Assembly (NCBI GenBank): GCA_003240775.1
Contig: QFNI01000004.1
Span: 60,556 to 124,555 of the forward strand
DNA: 64,000 nucleotides
Source of the DNA: Mesorhizobium amorphae
GTDB lineage: Bacteria > Pseudomonadota > Alphaproteobacteria > Rhizobiales > Rhizobiaceae
Direction of reading: 5' to 3'
The notes under the pieces were generated by a model. That model did not search any database, had not been told where the DNA came from, and saw only the letters and a program-made list of their open reading frames with translations. Below are positions 1 through 7,175 of this stretch, piece by piece. The position numbers and the translations under genes are program-made. The number at the start of each line of letters is the position of its first letter. The first letter of the stretch is position 1.

Positions 1-206
1 CACCGCGTGACGTCGATCTCGACGTGTTCCGCGCGGGCATCCGCGACAGCGTGAACAAGCGCGTGGGCGACACGCTCATGCACGACGTTTTGATCGAGCA
101 GATCGATTTCCTCAGCAAAAACGACATCCGCGACAATGCCATCCGCCGCCGCACGGGCGGGGGCCGCGTCGGCGACAAGATGGCCTCGCCCGACAGCCAT
201 TTCTGA
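1..206 (+). CDS. C-terminal fragment of an unidentified protein
   Basis: The frame is open from the window edge to a TGA at 204-206, so only the last ~67 residues are visible and the start lies upstream. The visible part reads as a helix-rich tail with VNKRVGDTLMHDVLIEQIDF followed by a basic stretch (RRRTGGGR). The pattern of an N-x3-G segment followed by a VLIEQIDF strand is loosely like the end of FliL-type membrane proteins, but the extra basic tail does not fit and I do not rely on this. It is the same strand as the SCP2 gene 81 bases downstream, which has its own promoter-like sequence. No function is assigned. Confidence 0.55.
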   Translation, partial: PRDVDLDVFRAGIRDSVNKRVGDTLMHDVLIEQIDFLSKNDIRDNAIRRRTGGGRVGDKMASPDSHF

Positions 207-230
207 GGCGCATTCCCAGAGGAATCTTCT

Positions 231-259
231 TTGGCTTTGGCCCGCAAAAGCCCTACCTA
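231..259 (+). promoter_or_regulatory. Predicted sigma-70-type promoter of the SCP2 gene
   Basis: TTGGCT at 231-236 and TACCTA at 254-259 are separated by exactly 17 bases. The start codon at 288 has a GGGAG ribosome site at 279-283, giving a short leader. Prediction by eye only. Confidence 0.45.
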
Positions 260-287
260 GGGCGCGACAGCCAAGCGGGAGATTTCC

Positions 288-569
288 ATGGACCTCGACA
301 CCATCGCCTCGAAGATCAGCCAGCGCCTTTCGGGCTCGGGCTTCAGCCGCACCGTGAAGGTGGATTTGAAGGACGAGGGCTCGATCCTGATCGACGGCGA
401 GACGGCGACCGCAGGCGACGGCGAGGCCGACTGCACGATCACCATCTCCAAGGACAACTTCGCCGACCTGATCTCGGGCGACCTCAGCCCCACCACGGCC
501 TTCATGACCGGCAAGATGAAGATCGCCGGCGACATGGGCGCCGCCATGGCCCTGGGGCAGGCGCTCTAG
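288..569 (+). CDS. SCP2 sterol-binding domain protein
   Basis: A 93-residue protein that is essentially one SCP2 (sterol carrier protein 2) lipid-binding domain with no signal peptide or membrane segment, so a cytoplasmic lipid or fatty-acyl binding role is likely. The diagnostic C-terminal part runs ISGDLSPTTAFMTGKMKIAG then DMGAAMAL, matching the family's conserved GK(L/M)KIxGD ending. Length is normal for stand-alone bacterial SCP2 proteins. The ATG at 288 is preceded by GGGAG. It stands alone, convergent with the acetyltransferase at 600. The natural ligand cannot be read from sequence. Confidence 0.9.
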   Translation: MDLDTIASKISQRLSGSGFSRTVKVDLKDEGSILIDGETATAGDGEADCTITISKDNFADLISGDLSPTTAFMTGKMKIAGDMGAAMALGQAL

Positions 570-599
570 GCACCTGCCCTCTCGACCCCGGGAAAAGGC

Positions 600-1175
600 T
601 CAGGCCGCGAGGCGGAGCCCCTCGGCGGCCGGCGGACGGCCGGCCTTGCGCCCTGCCGCCTGCAGCGTGCCCTTGGCGCCGTCCAGCGCGCCTTCGCGCA
701 GTTCCACCGCCAGGAAGCGCTCGCGCTCATAGGGGCCGGGCATCGACAAGGTGCCGGTCTTCGCGGCCGAAAAGCCGAAGCGCGCGTAATAGGGCGCGTC
801 GCCCACGAGCAGCACCGCGCCGTGGCCGAGGCGCTCGGCCTCGGCGAGCGCAAAGCGCATCAGCGCCGAGCCGATGCCCGCGCTCTTCACCGAAGGCTCC
901 ACCGCGAGCGGCCCGAGCAGCAGCGCCCGCGCGCCTTCGCCCAGCCGCACGTCCCACAGGCGCACGGTGCCCAGAAGCGTGCCGCCCGCATCGCGCGCGG
1001 AGAATGCGAGGCCGGCCGAAGGCAGACGCCCGCGGCGCAGCTTCTCGGACGACTTCCTGCGGCGCATCGGCCCCATCGCGCGGTCGAGCAGCGCCTCGCG
1101 CGCGGTCACGTCGAGCGCTGTCTCGGCGCCGATGGAGAAGGGTGCGGTGTCGGCCGCGGCAATGGCAAAGGTCAT
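600..1175 (-). CDS. GNAT family N-acetyltransferase
   Basis: A 191-residue acetyl-CoA dependent acetyltransferase of the YhbS-like group. The acetyl-CoA motif A is clear: LLLGPLAVEPSVKSAGIGSA, with a pyrophosphate-binding KSAGIG loop, followed by helix LMRFALAEAERLG and then VLLVGDAPYYARFGF, typical of this subfamily. The start at 1175 (MTFAIAAAD) is chosen because the frame upstream is only an extended open frame across the intergenic region. It lies 131 bases downstream of the decarboxylase gene on the same strand. The substrate is unknown. Confidence 0.85.
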   Translation of the reverse strand: MTFAIAAADTAPFSIGAETALDVTAREALLDRAMGPMRRRKSSEKLRRGRLPSAGLAFSARDAGGTLLGTVRLWDVRLGEGARALLLGPLAVEPSVKSAGIGSALMRFALAEAERLGHGAVLLVGDAPYYARFGFSAAKTGTLSMPGPYERERFLAVELREGALDGAKGTLQAAGRKAGRPPAAEGLRLAA

Positions 1176-1271
1176 GGCAGCCCCCAAAGGATCAAGGGTG
1201 CGGAAGGGAATGACGCGGGCTTGCGCCGCATGTCTGCGGAAGCCGCGTCGGGATCGGGAAAGGGAAGGGGT

Positions 1272-1296
1272 GCGGGCGGAGGTGTTCCCCGCCCGC
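1272..1296 (-). terminator. Hairpin after the decarboxylase gene
   Basis: GCGGGCGG (1272-1279) and CCGCCCGC (1289-1296) form an 8-bp GC-only stem with a 9-base loop, ten bases after the decarboxylase stop codon. It lacks a good U tract on the minus strand, so it may stabilise the 3' end rather than terminate efficiently. Confidence 0.45.
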
Positions 1297-1306
1297 GAAG
1301 CCCGCG

Positions 1307-2443
1307 TCAGATCACGTAGGACCGCAGCGGCTCGAAGCCGTTGAACGCGACTGCCGAATAGGTGGTCGTGTAGGCGCCCGTGCCTTCGATCAGAACTTCG
1401 TCGCCCACCGAAAGCGAGATCGGCAGCGGGTAGGGGGTCTTCTCGTAGAGCACGTCGGCCGAATCGCAGGTCGGGCCGGCGAGCACGCACGGGGTCTTCT
1501 CGTCGGCGTCGCGCGCGGTCACGATCGGATAGCGGATCGCCTCGTCCATCGTCTCGGCCAGACCGCCGAACTTGCCGATGTCGAGATAGACCCAGCGCAC
1601 GGGGTCCTCGTCCGACTTCTTGGACACGAGCACCACTTCCGAGCGGATCACGCCGGCATTGCCGACCATGCCGCGGCCGGGCTCGATGATGGTCTCGGGG
1701 ATGCGGTTGCCGAAATGCTTGCGCAGCGCCGAAAAGATCGCGCGGCCGTAAGCCTCCGCCACCGGCACGTCGCGCAGGTAGCGGGTCGGGAAGCCGCCGC
1801 CCATGTTGACCATCTTGAGCACGATGCCCTCTTCCGCCAGGCGGCCGAACACGTCCGCCGCGTCGCCGAGCGCACGGTCCCAGGCGTCGAGGTCGCACTG
1901 CTGCGAGCCGACATGGAAGGACACGCCATAGGCGTCGAGGCCGAGGCCCTTGGCCGCGCGGAGCACGTCCACCGCCATGGCAGGCGCGCAGCCGAACTTG
2001 CGCGACAGCGGCCACTCGGCGCCCGCACCATCGGTCAGAACGCGGCAGAACACGCGCGCGCCGGGGGCCGCGCGAGCGACCTTCTCGGCCTCTTCCACGC
2101 AGTCGATGGCGAAGAGCGAGATGCCGAGCGCGTGCGCACGGGCGATGTCGCGCTCCTTCTTGATGGTGTTGCCGAACGAAACGCGGTCGGGCGTGGCGCC
2201 CGCGGCCAGCGCCATCTCGACCTCGGCGACCGACGCCGTGTCGAAGCAGGAGCCGAGGCCGGCGAGCAGCGAGAGCACTTCGGGTGCGGGGTTCGCCTTC
2301 ACCGCATAGAAGATGCGGCTGTCGGGCAGCGCGTGCTGGAAGGCGTGGAAATTGTCGCGCACGACGTCGAGGTCGACGACGAGGCAGGGGCCATCGACGG
2401 GGGTCGAAGCGAGGAAGTCGAGGATTCGGCGGGTTGCGGCCAT
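1307..2443 (-). CDS. Ornithine/lysine decarboxylase, PLP fold III
   Basis: A 378-residue alanine-racemase-fold (type III) PLP decarboxylase that makes putrescine from ornithine (and probably cadaverine from lysine). The PLP lysine sits in FYAVKANPAPE (about K49); FHVGSQ and the glycine-rich EPGRGMVGNAG bind the cofactor phosphate, and GPTCDSADV carries the catalytic cysteine region shared with eukaryotic-type ornithine decarboxylases. The start at 2443 is supported by GGAGGGA a few bases upstream; the open frame further upstream is the untranslated leader. The gene is divergent from a LysR regulator. The long leader suggests polyamine-responsive control. Choice between ornithine and lysine cannot be made by eye. 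Confidence 0.9.
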   Translation of the reverse strand: MAATRRILDFLASTPVDGPCLVVDLDVVRDNFHAFQHALPDSRIFYAVKANPAPEVLSLLAGLGSCFDTASVAEVEMALAAGATPDRVSFGNTIKKERDIARAHALGISLFAIDCVEEAEKVARAAPGARVFCRVLTDGAGAEWPLSRKFGCAPAMAVDVLRAAKGLGLDAYGVSFHVGSQQCDLDAWDRALGDAADVFGRLAEEGIVLKMVNMGGGFPTRYLRDVPVAEAYGRAIFSALRKHFGNRIPETIIEPGRGMVGNAGVIRSEVVLVSKKSDEDPVRWVYLDIGKFGGLAETMDEAIRYPIVTARDADEKTPCVLAGPTCDSADVLYEKTPYPLPISLSVGDEVLIEGTGAYTTTYSAVAFNGFEPLRSYVI

Positions 2444-2875
2444 GGTTCCCTCCAAAGCTTGCCCATCGGGCAGCAGGCATCGTTCGCGAAAGCGCCTGGG
2501 GCTTTCGCGTGTCGGACAAAGTGCAGAGGAAGCGATGCCATCCCCCGGCCGGTGGAGAAAACCGGGGTTCGGTGCCGCATCCTCGGCGGCGGTTGGACCT
2601 AGGGCTCGAGCGCCCACATGGTCCGCTTTGTCTGCCTTGGCTTGGAAGGAGAACCCGTCCGCACTGCCGGCAATGAAGGTGTGCCTCTTCAGTAACCCCG
2701 GTTTATGGACAACCGGCAGACACCAGAAAGGCCCGCACCGTCGTTGCTTCAAGGCGTCCTCGGATCGGTGGTTGGCCACTGAACCGACCGGGTTCGTTAC
2801 TCCCCGGGTACCGTCCCGATTCCTCGCCATTTCGAGGTCGGGGGACGCCCACAGGCACGTGCGACTTTGGGCAAG
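2444..2875 (-). ncRNA. Long structured 5' leader, candidate speF-type RNA
   Basis: About 430 bases separate the predicted promoter from the decarboxylase ATG and hold no convincing gene. Several stable hairpins are visible: 2813-2846 (GTCCCGA...TCGGGGGAC with an inner CCTCG/CGAGG stem), 2698-2716 (CCGGTT/AACCGG, 7-base loop) and 2485-2509 (CGCGAAAG/CTTTCGCG) close to the ribosome site. A conserved leader RNA called speF (Rfam) is known upstream of exactly this decarboxylase in alphaproteobacteria. Position, size and structure agree, but I have not matched the consensus base by base. Confidence 0.5.
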
Positions 2876-2878
2876 CGC

Positions 2879-2907
2879 GATATAGAGATTCGTGCGCGCC
2901 CGATCAA
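2879..2907 (-). promoter_or_regulatory. Predicted promoter of the decarboxylase leader
   Basis: On the minus strand TTGATC (2902-2907) and TATATC (2879-2884) are 17 bases apart, a good sigma-70 spacing, placing transcription start near 2875. The site lies in the divergent spacer shared with the LysR gene, so the regulator could act here. Confidence 0.5.
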
Positions 2908-2981
2908 CGTTTTTCCGACCCTTCGCTTGAAAAAAACGCCCGCGCAGCCGATGGTCCCGCAGCAACGGGACGAGGGGCTTT

Positions 2982-3896
2982 TTGGACACGCTCACACGCA
3001 TGCGCGCCTTCCTCGACGTGGTGGAGGCGCAGGGCTTTTCGGCGGCTGCTCGCATGCGCGGGCGCTCCAAGGCGCTTCTGTCCAAATATGTTCGCGAGCT
3101 CGAGGACGAGCTCGGCGTCTTGCTGCTCAACCGCACCACGCGCCAATTCTCGCTCACGGAAGCCGGCCAGACCTATTTCACCCGCGCGAACGAAATCCTG
3201 CGCGAGATCGACAGCCTGGCGGATGCCGTGCGCGACAGTTCGGGCGACGTGCGCGGCCGCATCAAGCTGTCCGCCCCGCGCTCGTTCGCCGATGCGAATG
3301 TGGGCCGCTCGCTCGTCGCCTTCGCCAAGGCCCACCCGCATGTCTCGCTCGACATCCGGCTCGACGACCGCTTCGTGGACCTCGTGGAAGAAGGCTTCGA
3401 CCTCGCCATCCGCATCACGCGGCTCGAAAGCTCCTCGCTGATCGCGCGTCGGCTCTCGCCCTTCCGCGTCTTCATCTGCGCCTCGCCGCAATTCCTCGAA
3501 GCCCACGGCCGTCCCGAAACGCCAGACGCGCTCGCGAGCTTTCCCTGCATCGTCGACACCAATGCCCGCCTGCTCGGCAACTGGCAGTTCCGCGATCCCG
3601 CAGGCTCCGCCATAGCTGTTCCCGTGTCCGGCCCGATCGAGGTCAACAGCCCGTTGGCTGCCGCGATCGCCGCCGTGGAAGGCCTTGGCTTCGTGGCGCT
3701 GCCCGATTTCGTGGCAGCACCCCTCTTCGCCGAGGGCAAGCTGAAGCCCGTCCTGGAAGAGTGGACAGGCGAGGCGGGCGGCATCTACGCCGTCTACCCG
3801 CACCGCCGCCACCTGCCTTCCAAGGTGCGCGCACTCGTCGATTTCCTGGCGCAGTGGTTCCGTGAAAGCTCGGCCGAGGCGCGGGCCACCGCCTGA
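2982..3896 (+). CDS. LysR family transcriptional regulator
   Basis: A 304-residue LysR-type regulator. Residues ~5-62 are the winged helix (MRAFLDVVEAQGFSAAAR, then LSKYVRELEDELGVLLLNRT, then FSLTEAGQTYF); residues ~90-295 are the periplasmic-binding-like effector domain. The start is taken as TTG at 2982 because it gives the MDTLTRMRAF beginning usual in this subgroup and has GAGGGG about 6 bases upstream; ATG at 3000 is the alternative and would cut into the first helix. It is divergent from the decarboxylase gene; autoregulation from the shared spacer is plausible, but the effector is unknown. Confidence 0.88.
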   Translation: MDTLTRMRAFLDVVEAQGFSAAARMRGRSKALLSKYVRELEDELGVLLLNRTTRQFSLTEAGQTYFTRANEILREIDSLADAVRDSSGDVRGRIKLSAPRSFADANVGRSLVAFAKAHPHVSLDIRLDDRFVDLVEEGFDLAIRITRLESSSLIARRLSPFRVFICASPQFLEAHGRPETPDALASFPCIVDTNARLLGNWQFRDPAGSAIAVPVSGPIEVNSPLAAAIAAVEGLGFVALPDFVAAPLFAEGKLKPVLEEWTGEAGGIYAVYPHRRHLPSKVRALVDFLAQWFRESSAEARATA

Positions 3897-3960
3897 GCCG
3901 TCCCAATTTCGCCAGCTTCCTCGTGTGGTTTGCGCCCCTCGAATCCCGGACTTCGCACCC

Positions 3961-4599
3961 ATGCGCCTTCCCATCCTCGCCGCGGCGATCCTGATCCCGG
4001 CCGGCGCCGCATCGGCCCATCCGCACGTCTTCGCGGAAGCCCGGCTCGACGTGATGGTGAACCCCGACCAGACCGTGAAGTCGCTCCGCCACGTCTGGCG
4101 CTTCGACGACATCTTTTCGTCCACCGTGATCATGGAGTTCGACACCGACGGCGATCTCAAGCTGAACGACGCCGAGCTTGCCGAAGTGTCGAAGACGATC
4201 TTCGAGTCGATCGGCGAGTACAAATACTTCCAGCTCGTCACGGAGAACGGCAAGGACGTCGCCATGAAGCCGCCCGCGCAGCTCATGGCGCAATACGAAG
4301 GCGAGCAGTTGATCGTGCTCTTCGAGTCCGAGCCTGCCCAGCCGCTGAAACTGTCGGGCAAGGTCGATTTCGGCATCTACGACCCGACCTTCTACACGGC
4401 GCTGGAATATGTCGAGGACGACCAGATGGCCGTCAACGGCCTGCCCGCGAGCTGCAGCCGCACCGTGGTCCGCCCGGATCCCGACCAGGCGCTGGCCGAC
4501 AACCAGGCCTCGCTGACCGAAGCCTTCTTCAACGACCCCCAGGGCACCGATCTCAGCAAGATCTTCGCCACCAAGCTCGAACTGGCCTGCCCCGCATAA
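3961..4599 (+). CDS. DUF1007 periplasmic protein, partner of NicO transporter
   Basis: A 212-residue exported protein with a cleavable signal peptide (residues ~1-18, cut near ASA/HPH) and a DUF1007 body (HPHVFAEARLDVMV... VWRFDDIFSSTVIMEFDTDGD). Residues around DTDGDLKLNDAE form a near-canonical EF-hand loop with acidic residues at positions 1, 3, 5 and 12, which suggests metal or calcium binding. DUF1007 genes usually precede NicO/RcnA-type Ni/Co transporters, as here (56 bases before the next gene). A role as periplasmic metal-handling subunit is inferred from that pairing. ATG at 3961 gives the signal peptide directly. Confidence 0.85.
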   Translation: MRLPILAAAILIPAGAASAHPHVFAEARLDVMVNPDQTVKSLRHVWRFDDIFSSTVIMEFDTDGDLKLNDAELAEVSKTIFESIGEYKYFQLVTENGKDVAMKPPAQLMAQYEGEQLIVLFESEPAQPLKLSGKVDFGIYDPTFYTALEYVEDDQMAVNGLPASCSRTVVRPDPDQALADNQASLTEAFFNDPQGTDLSKIFATKLELACPA

Positions 4600-4655
4600 G
4601 CCTCGCCCGCGAGGATGGCCGGCAGCATGGCCAGCACCAAAGAGAGACGAGGTCC

Positions 4656-5750
4656 TTGATCAGACCCAAGCCCCGCACCACGAAGATCATCCTGTGCGCG
4701 GTGTTCGCGGCCTATGCGCTCGCCCACTTCGCGGGGCATGCCCATGCGCAAAGCTCGCTCGGCATCGGCACCAACGAGGCCGTGCTGCCCTCCACCGGCG
4801 TCTTCGCGGGCATCCTCAACACCGTGAACACCTGGCAGCAGGGCTTCTACCGCTCGCTCACGGGCGCCCTGAAGACCATGCGCGACGGGGGCGGGGGGCT
4901 CTGGGCGATGGTCGGCCTGTCTTTCGCCTATGGCGTCTTCCACGCGGCGGGGCCCGGCCACGGCAAGGCGGTGATCTCGTCCTACATGCTCGCCAATGAA
5001 GTCGCGCTGCGCCGCGGCGTGATGCTGTCCTTCCTGTCGGCCTTCCTTCAGGCGGTGAGCGCGGTGGTCCTCATGCTCGCGATCTTTCTTTTGCTGCGCG
5101 GCACGGCCGTCACCATGACCAACGCCTCCTGGGCACTCGAAGTCGCGAGCTATGCGCTGATCACGCTGTTCGGCGCCTGGCTCCTGTGGCGCAAGGCGGG
5201 CCGAAGGCTGCTTTCGCTCACTGGCCAAGCACCGCCGCGCAGCCTGGGTGCCGCGGCAACGGCGTCGCACATCCATGACGACGATTGCGGCTGCGCGCCC
5301 ACGCGCCTGTCTTATCGCGGCTCGCCCGCCACGCGCACCCACGCCTTCCGCGCCGAAGCGGCCGAGCCCGAGATCTGCGCCGATTGCGGCCATTCCCACA
5401 TGCCCGACCCCCGGCTCCTGTCGGGCGAGCGCTTCGACTGGCGCTCGGCCTGGACGGCCGTGCTCGCGGTCGGCCTGCGCCCCTGCACGGGTGCCCTGAT
5501 CGTCTTGTCCTTCGCCTTTTTGAACGGGCTCTGGCTCGGCGGGGTCGTATCCGTGCTCGCCATGTCGCTCGGCACAGCGATCACGGTCGCAGCACTTGCC
5601 ACGCTCGCGGTGACCGCCAAGAACTGGGCCGTGACGCTGGCAGGCGGCGGGCGGCGCGGCAACGCGCTTCATGCCGCGATCGAGATCGGCGGCGCGGCTC
5701 TCGTGTTCCTGTTCGGCCTGACGCTGCTTTCGGCGAGCCTCGTGGCTTGA
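4656..5750 (+). CDS. NicO/RcnA-type nickel/cobalt transporter
   Basis: A ~364-residue inner-membrane transporter. The family motif HAAGPGHGKAVISSYM lies after the first membrane segment and the conserved LRPCTGALIVL appears in the second half. Between helices there is a His/Cys/Asp-rich loop (HIHDDDCGCAP and CADCGHSHMPD), the expected metal-handling region of this family. The probable start is TTG at 4656, preceded by GACGAGG; it gives a signal-anchor beginning IRPKPRTTKIILCAVFAAY. It follows the DUF1007 gene in one operon. Known relatives export Ni/Co or take it up; direction cannot be told from sequence. Confidence 0.85.
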   Translation: MIRPKPRTTKIILCAVFAAYALAHFAGHAHAQSSLGIGTNEAVLPSTGVFAGILNTVNTWQQGFYRSLTGALKTMRDGGGGLWAMVGLSFAYGVFHAAGPGHGKAVISSYMLANEVALRRGVMLSFLSAFLQAVSAVVLMLAIFLLLRGTAVTMTNASWALEVASYALITLFGAWLLWRKAGRRLLSLTGQAPPRSLGAAATASHIHDDDCGCAPTRLSYRGSPATRTHAFRAEAAEPEICADCGHSHMPDPRLLSGERFDWRSAWTAVLAVGLRPCTGALIVLSFAFLNGLWLGGVVSVLAMSLGTAITVAALATLAVTAKNWAVTLAGGGRRGNALHAAIEIGGAALVFLFGLTLLSASLVA

Positions 5751-5754
5751 AGCC

Positions 5755-6339
5755 CTACTGCCAGCCCAGCCAGCGCGCGAGCTGATCCCAGAAGAACAGC
5801 GCAAATAGCGCGAGCCCAGCTAGCGCCCCGCTCACGAGCAGCCCGAAGCCCGAGGCGATTGCGTGAAGCCGCGAAGGCTGCGGCGCGGCCTGCTCCGCAA
5901 CCGGTTCCTCCTCCGCCATCCGCGGCAGCACGCCCGTCACCCCATCCAGCGCCCGCTCGCGTTCCACGATGCGCTCGGCGATGTAGCGGGTGACGCTTTC
6001 CACGATGGGCTTGGTGGCCACGCTTTCCGCCAGGATCACCCGGCCGCCGCGCGTGTCGCGCTGGAAGCGGAAGGTGCGGCGGTCGCGCGCCAGCGCCACA
6101 TGCGCCACCCCGTCGATCCAGAGCCGAGGCTGGAGGCCGGACGCGATGGCGAAATCGAAGATGTCGATCTCGTCGGGCACCTCGTCGAAGATCGGCTGAA
6201 GTTCGGCCGCCAGAAGCTCGAGCCGCGCGCGCGTCGCCTCGCGCAGTTCCACCACCACGTCCTCGCGGTCGGCCACGCGCGTCTTCACCTCGCGCAGCGC
6301 GAGCGCGAGAGGGGATGCTTTTTCGCCGGCATTGCTCAT
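5755..6339 (-). CDS. Conserved hypothetical protein with C-terminal membrane helix
   Basis: A ~194-residue protein I do not recognise by name. Residues 1-150 are soluble and charged (alternating acidic and basic helices, e.g. RYIAERIVERERALDG); residues ~160-190 hold one membrane segment (GFGLLVSGALAGLALFALFF) ending WLGWQ. No catalytic motif is visible. The ATG at 6339 (MSNAGEKAS) is preferred over the upstream start because the extra N-terminus is poor coding sequence. It converges with the NicO gene (4 bases between the two stops), and is 86 bases from the hydrolase on the same strand. Confidence 0.7.
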   Translation of the reverse strand: MSNAGEKASPLALALREVKTRVADREDVVVELREATRARLELLAAELQPIFDEVPDEIDIFDFAIASGLQPRLWIDGVAHVALARDRRTFRFQRDTRGGRVILAESVATKPIVESVTRYIAERIVERERALDGVTGVLPRMAEEEPVAEQAAPQPSRLHAIASGFGLLVSGALAGLALFALFFWDQLARWLGWQ

Positions 6340-6425
6340 GGGCCGCTCCGCCGGGCTTCCGATGGTTAAGGGTGAGTTAGCACGGCTCGACACAATCGCG
6401 CGAGTGAGGCGAAAGGACGGCGGCC

Positions 6426-7175
6426 TCAGCCGGCCTCAAGCGCGGCCGCGACCCTCTTGGGCGCCTCGTCGAGCAGCATGTGGCCGACCCCTTCGAGCGC
6501 TTCCAGCCGCCATGCCGGGGGAAGCGCCCCCGTCTGCCCAAAGGGCAGAACGGGATCGGCCGTTCCCCACAAAACCGAAACCGGCATCGGCAGTTCCGCC
6601 AGCCTGTCGGCGGGGATCACCCCCTGCCGCCCGCCCTCCGAAAGCTGAGCGGCGATCCGCATCAGACCTTCGCGTGCAGCCGGCGTCCCCCGCATGGCGA
6701 CGAGGCTCGCGAGTTCGCCCGATGGGGCAGGGGCGCCCGGTGCCATCATTCCGCGCAACGCCGCCCGAAGGCTCGGCTCGTCGCTCGCCACGCCCAGCGC
6801 GCGCATCAGCGGCTCCGAGATGTCTTCCCCGATCCCGCCCGGCGCAAACAGCACGAGCCGCGAGAACCGCTCGGGCGCGCTCATCGCGGCCAGCAGCGCC
6901 GAGGCCCCGCCCAGCGAATGGCCCGCAAGCACGGCGCGGCCCACGCCCCGCGCGTCGAGGTCCGCCAAGAGCCCCTTCGCCGTTTCGCGCGCGGGGCTTC
7001 TGCCTTCCGCAAGAGGTGAGAAGCGATGCCCCGCGAGATCGTAGGCGATGGCGGGCCGCGCCAGGCGTTCGGCGATCGGCGCCCACACATCCGCGCAGGC
7101 GCCGAAGCCGTGCAAGAGGAGCACGGCCTCGCCCGCCACTCCCTCGTTCCAGCTTCGGGCGAAGAGCCCGCTCAC
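6426..7175 (-). CDS. Alpha/beta hydrolase
   Basis: A 249-residue alpha/beta-hydrolase. The oxyanion-loop HGFGACADVW is followed by the nucleophile elbow AGHSLGGASA (Ser in GHSLGG), the acid in LWGTADPVLPF and the catalytic His in LEGVGHMLL. The start is GTG at 7175, whose first bases overlap the leuA stop codon (GTGA, 7172-7175), so translation is probably coupled to leuA. Relatives include acetoin dehydrogenase E2-like hydrolases and esterases; the substrate is unknown. No signal peptide is seen. Confidence 0.85.
   Translation of the reverse strand: MSGLFARSWNEGVAGEAVLLLHGFGACADVWAPIAERLARPAIAYDLAGHRFSPLAEGRSPARETAKGLLADLDARGVGRAVLAGHSLGGASALLAAMSAPERFSRLVLFAPGGIGEDISEPLMRALGVASDEPSLRAALRGMMAPGAPAPSGELASLVAMRGTPAAREGLMRIAAQLSEGGRQGVIPADRLAELPMPVSVLWGTADPVLPFGQTGALPPAWRLEALEGVGHMLLDEAPKRVAAALEAG

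Noticed and set aside
2444..3157. N-terminal extension of the decarboxylase
   Set aside because: The frame stays open upstream but the segment has no homology-like features, carries RNA hairpins and lies before a strong GGAGGGA site at the accepted ATG.
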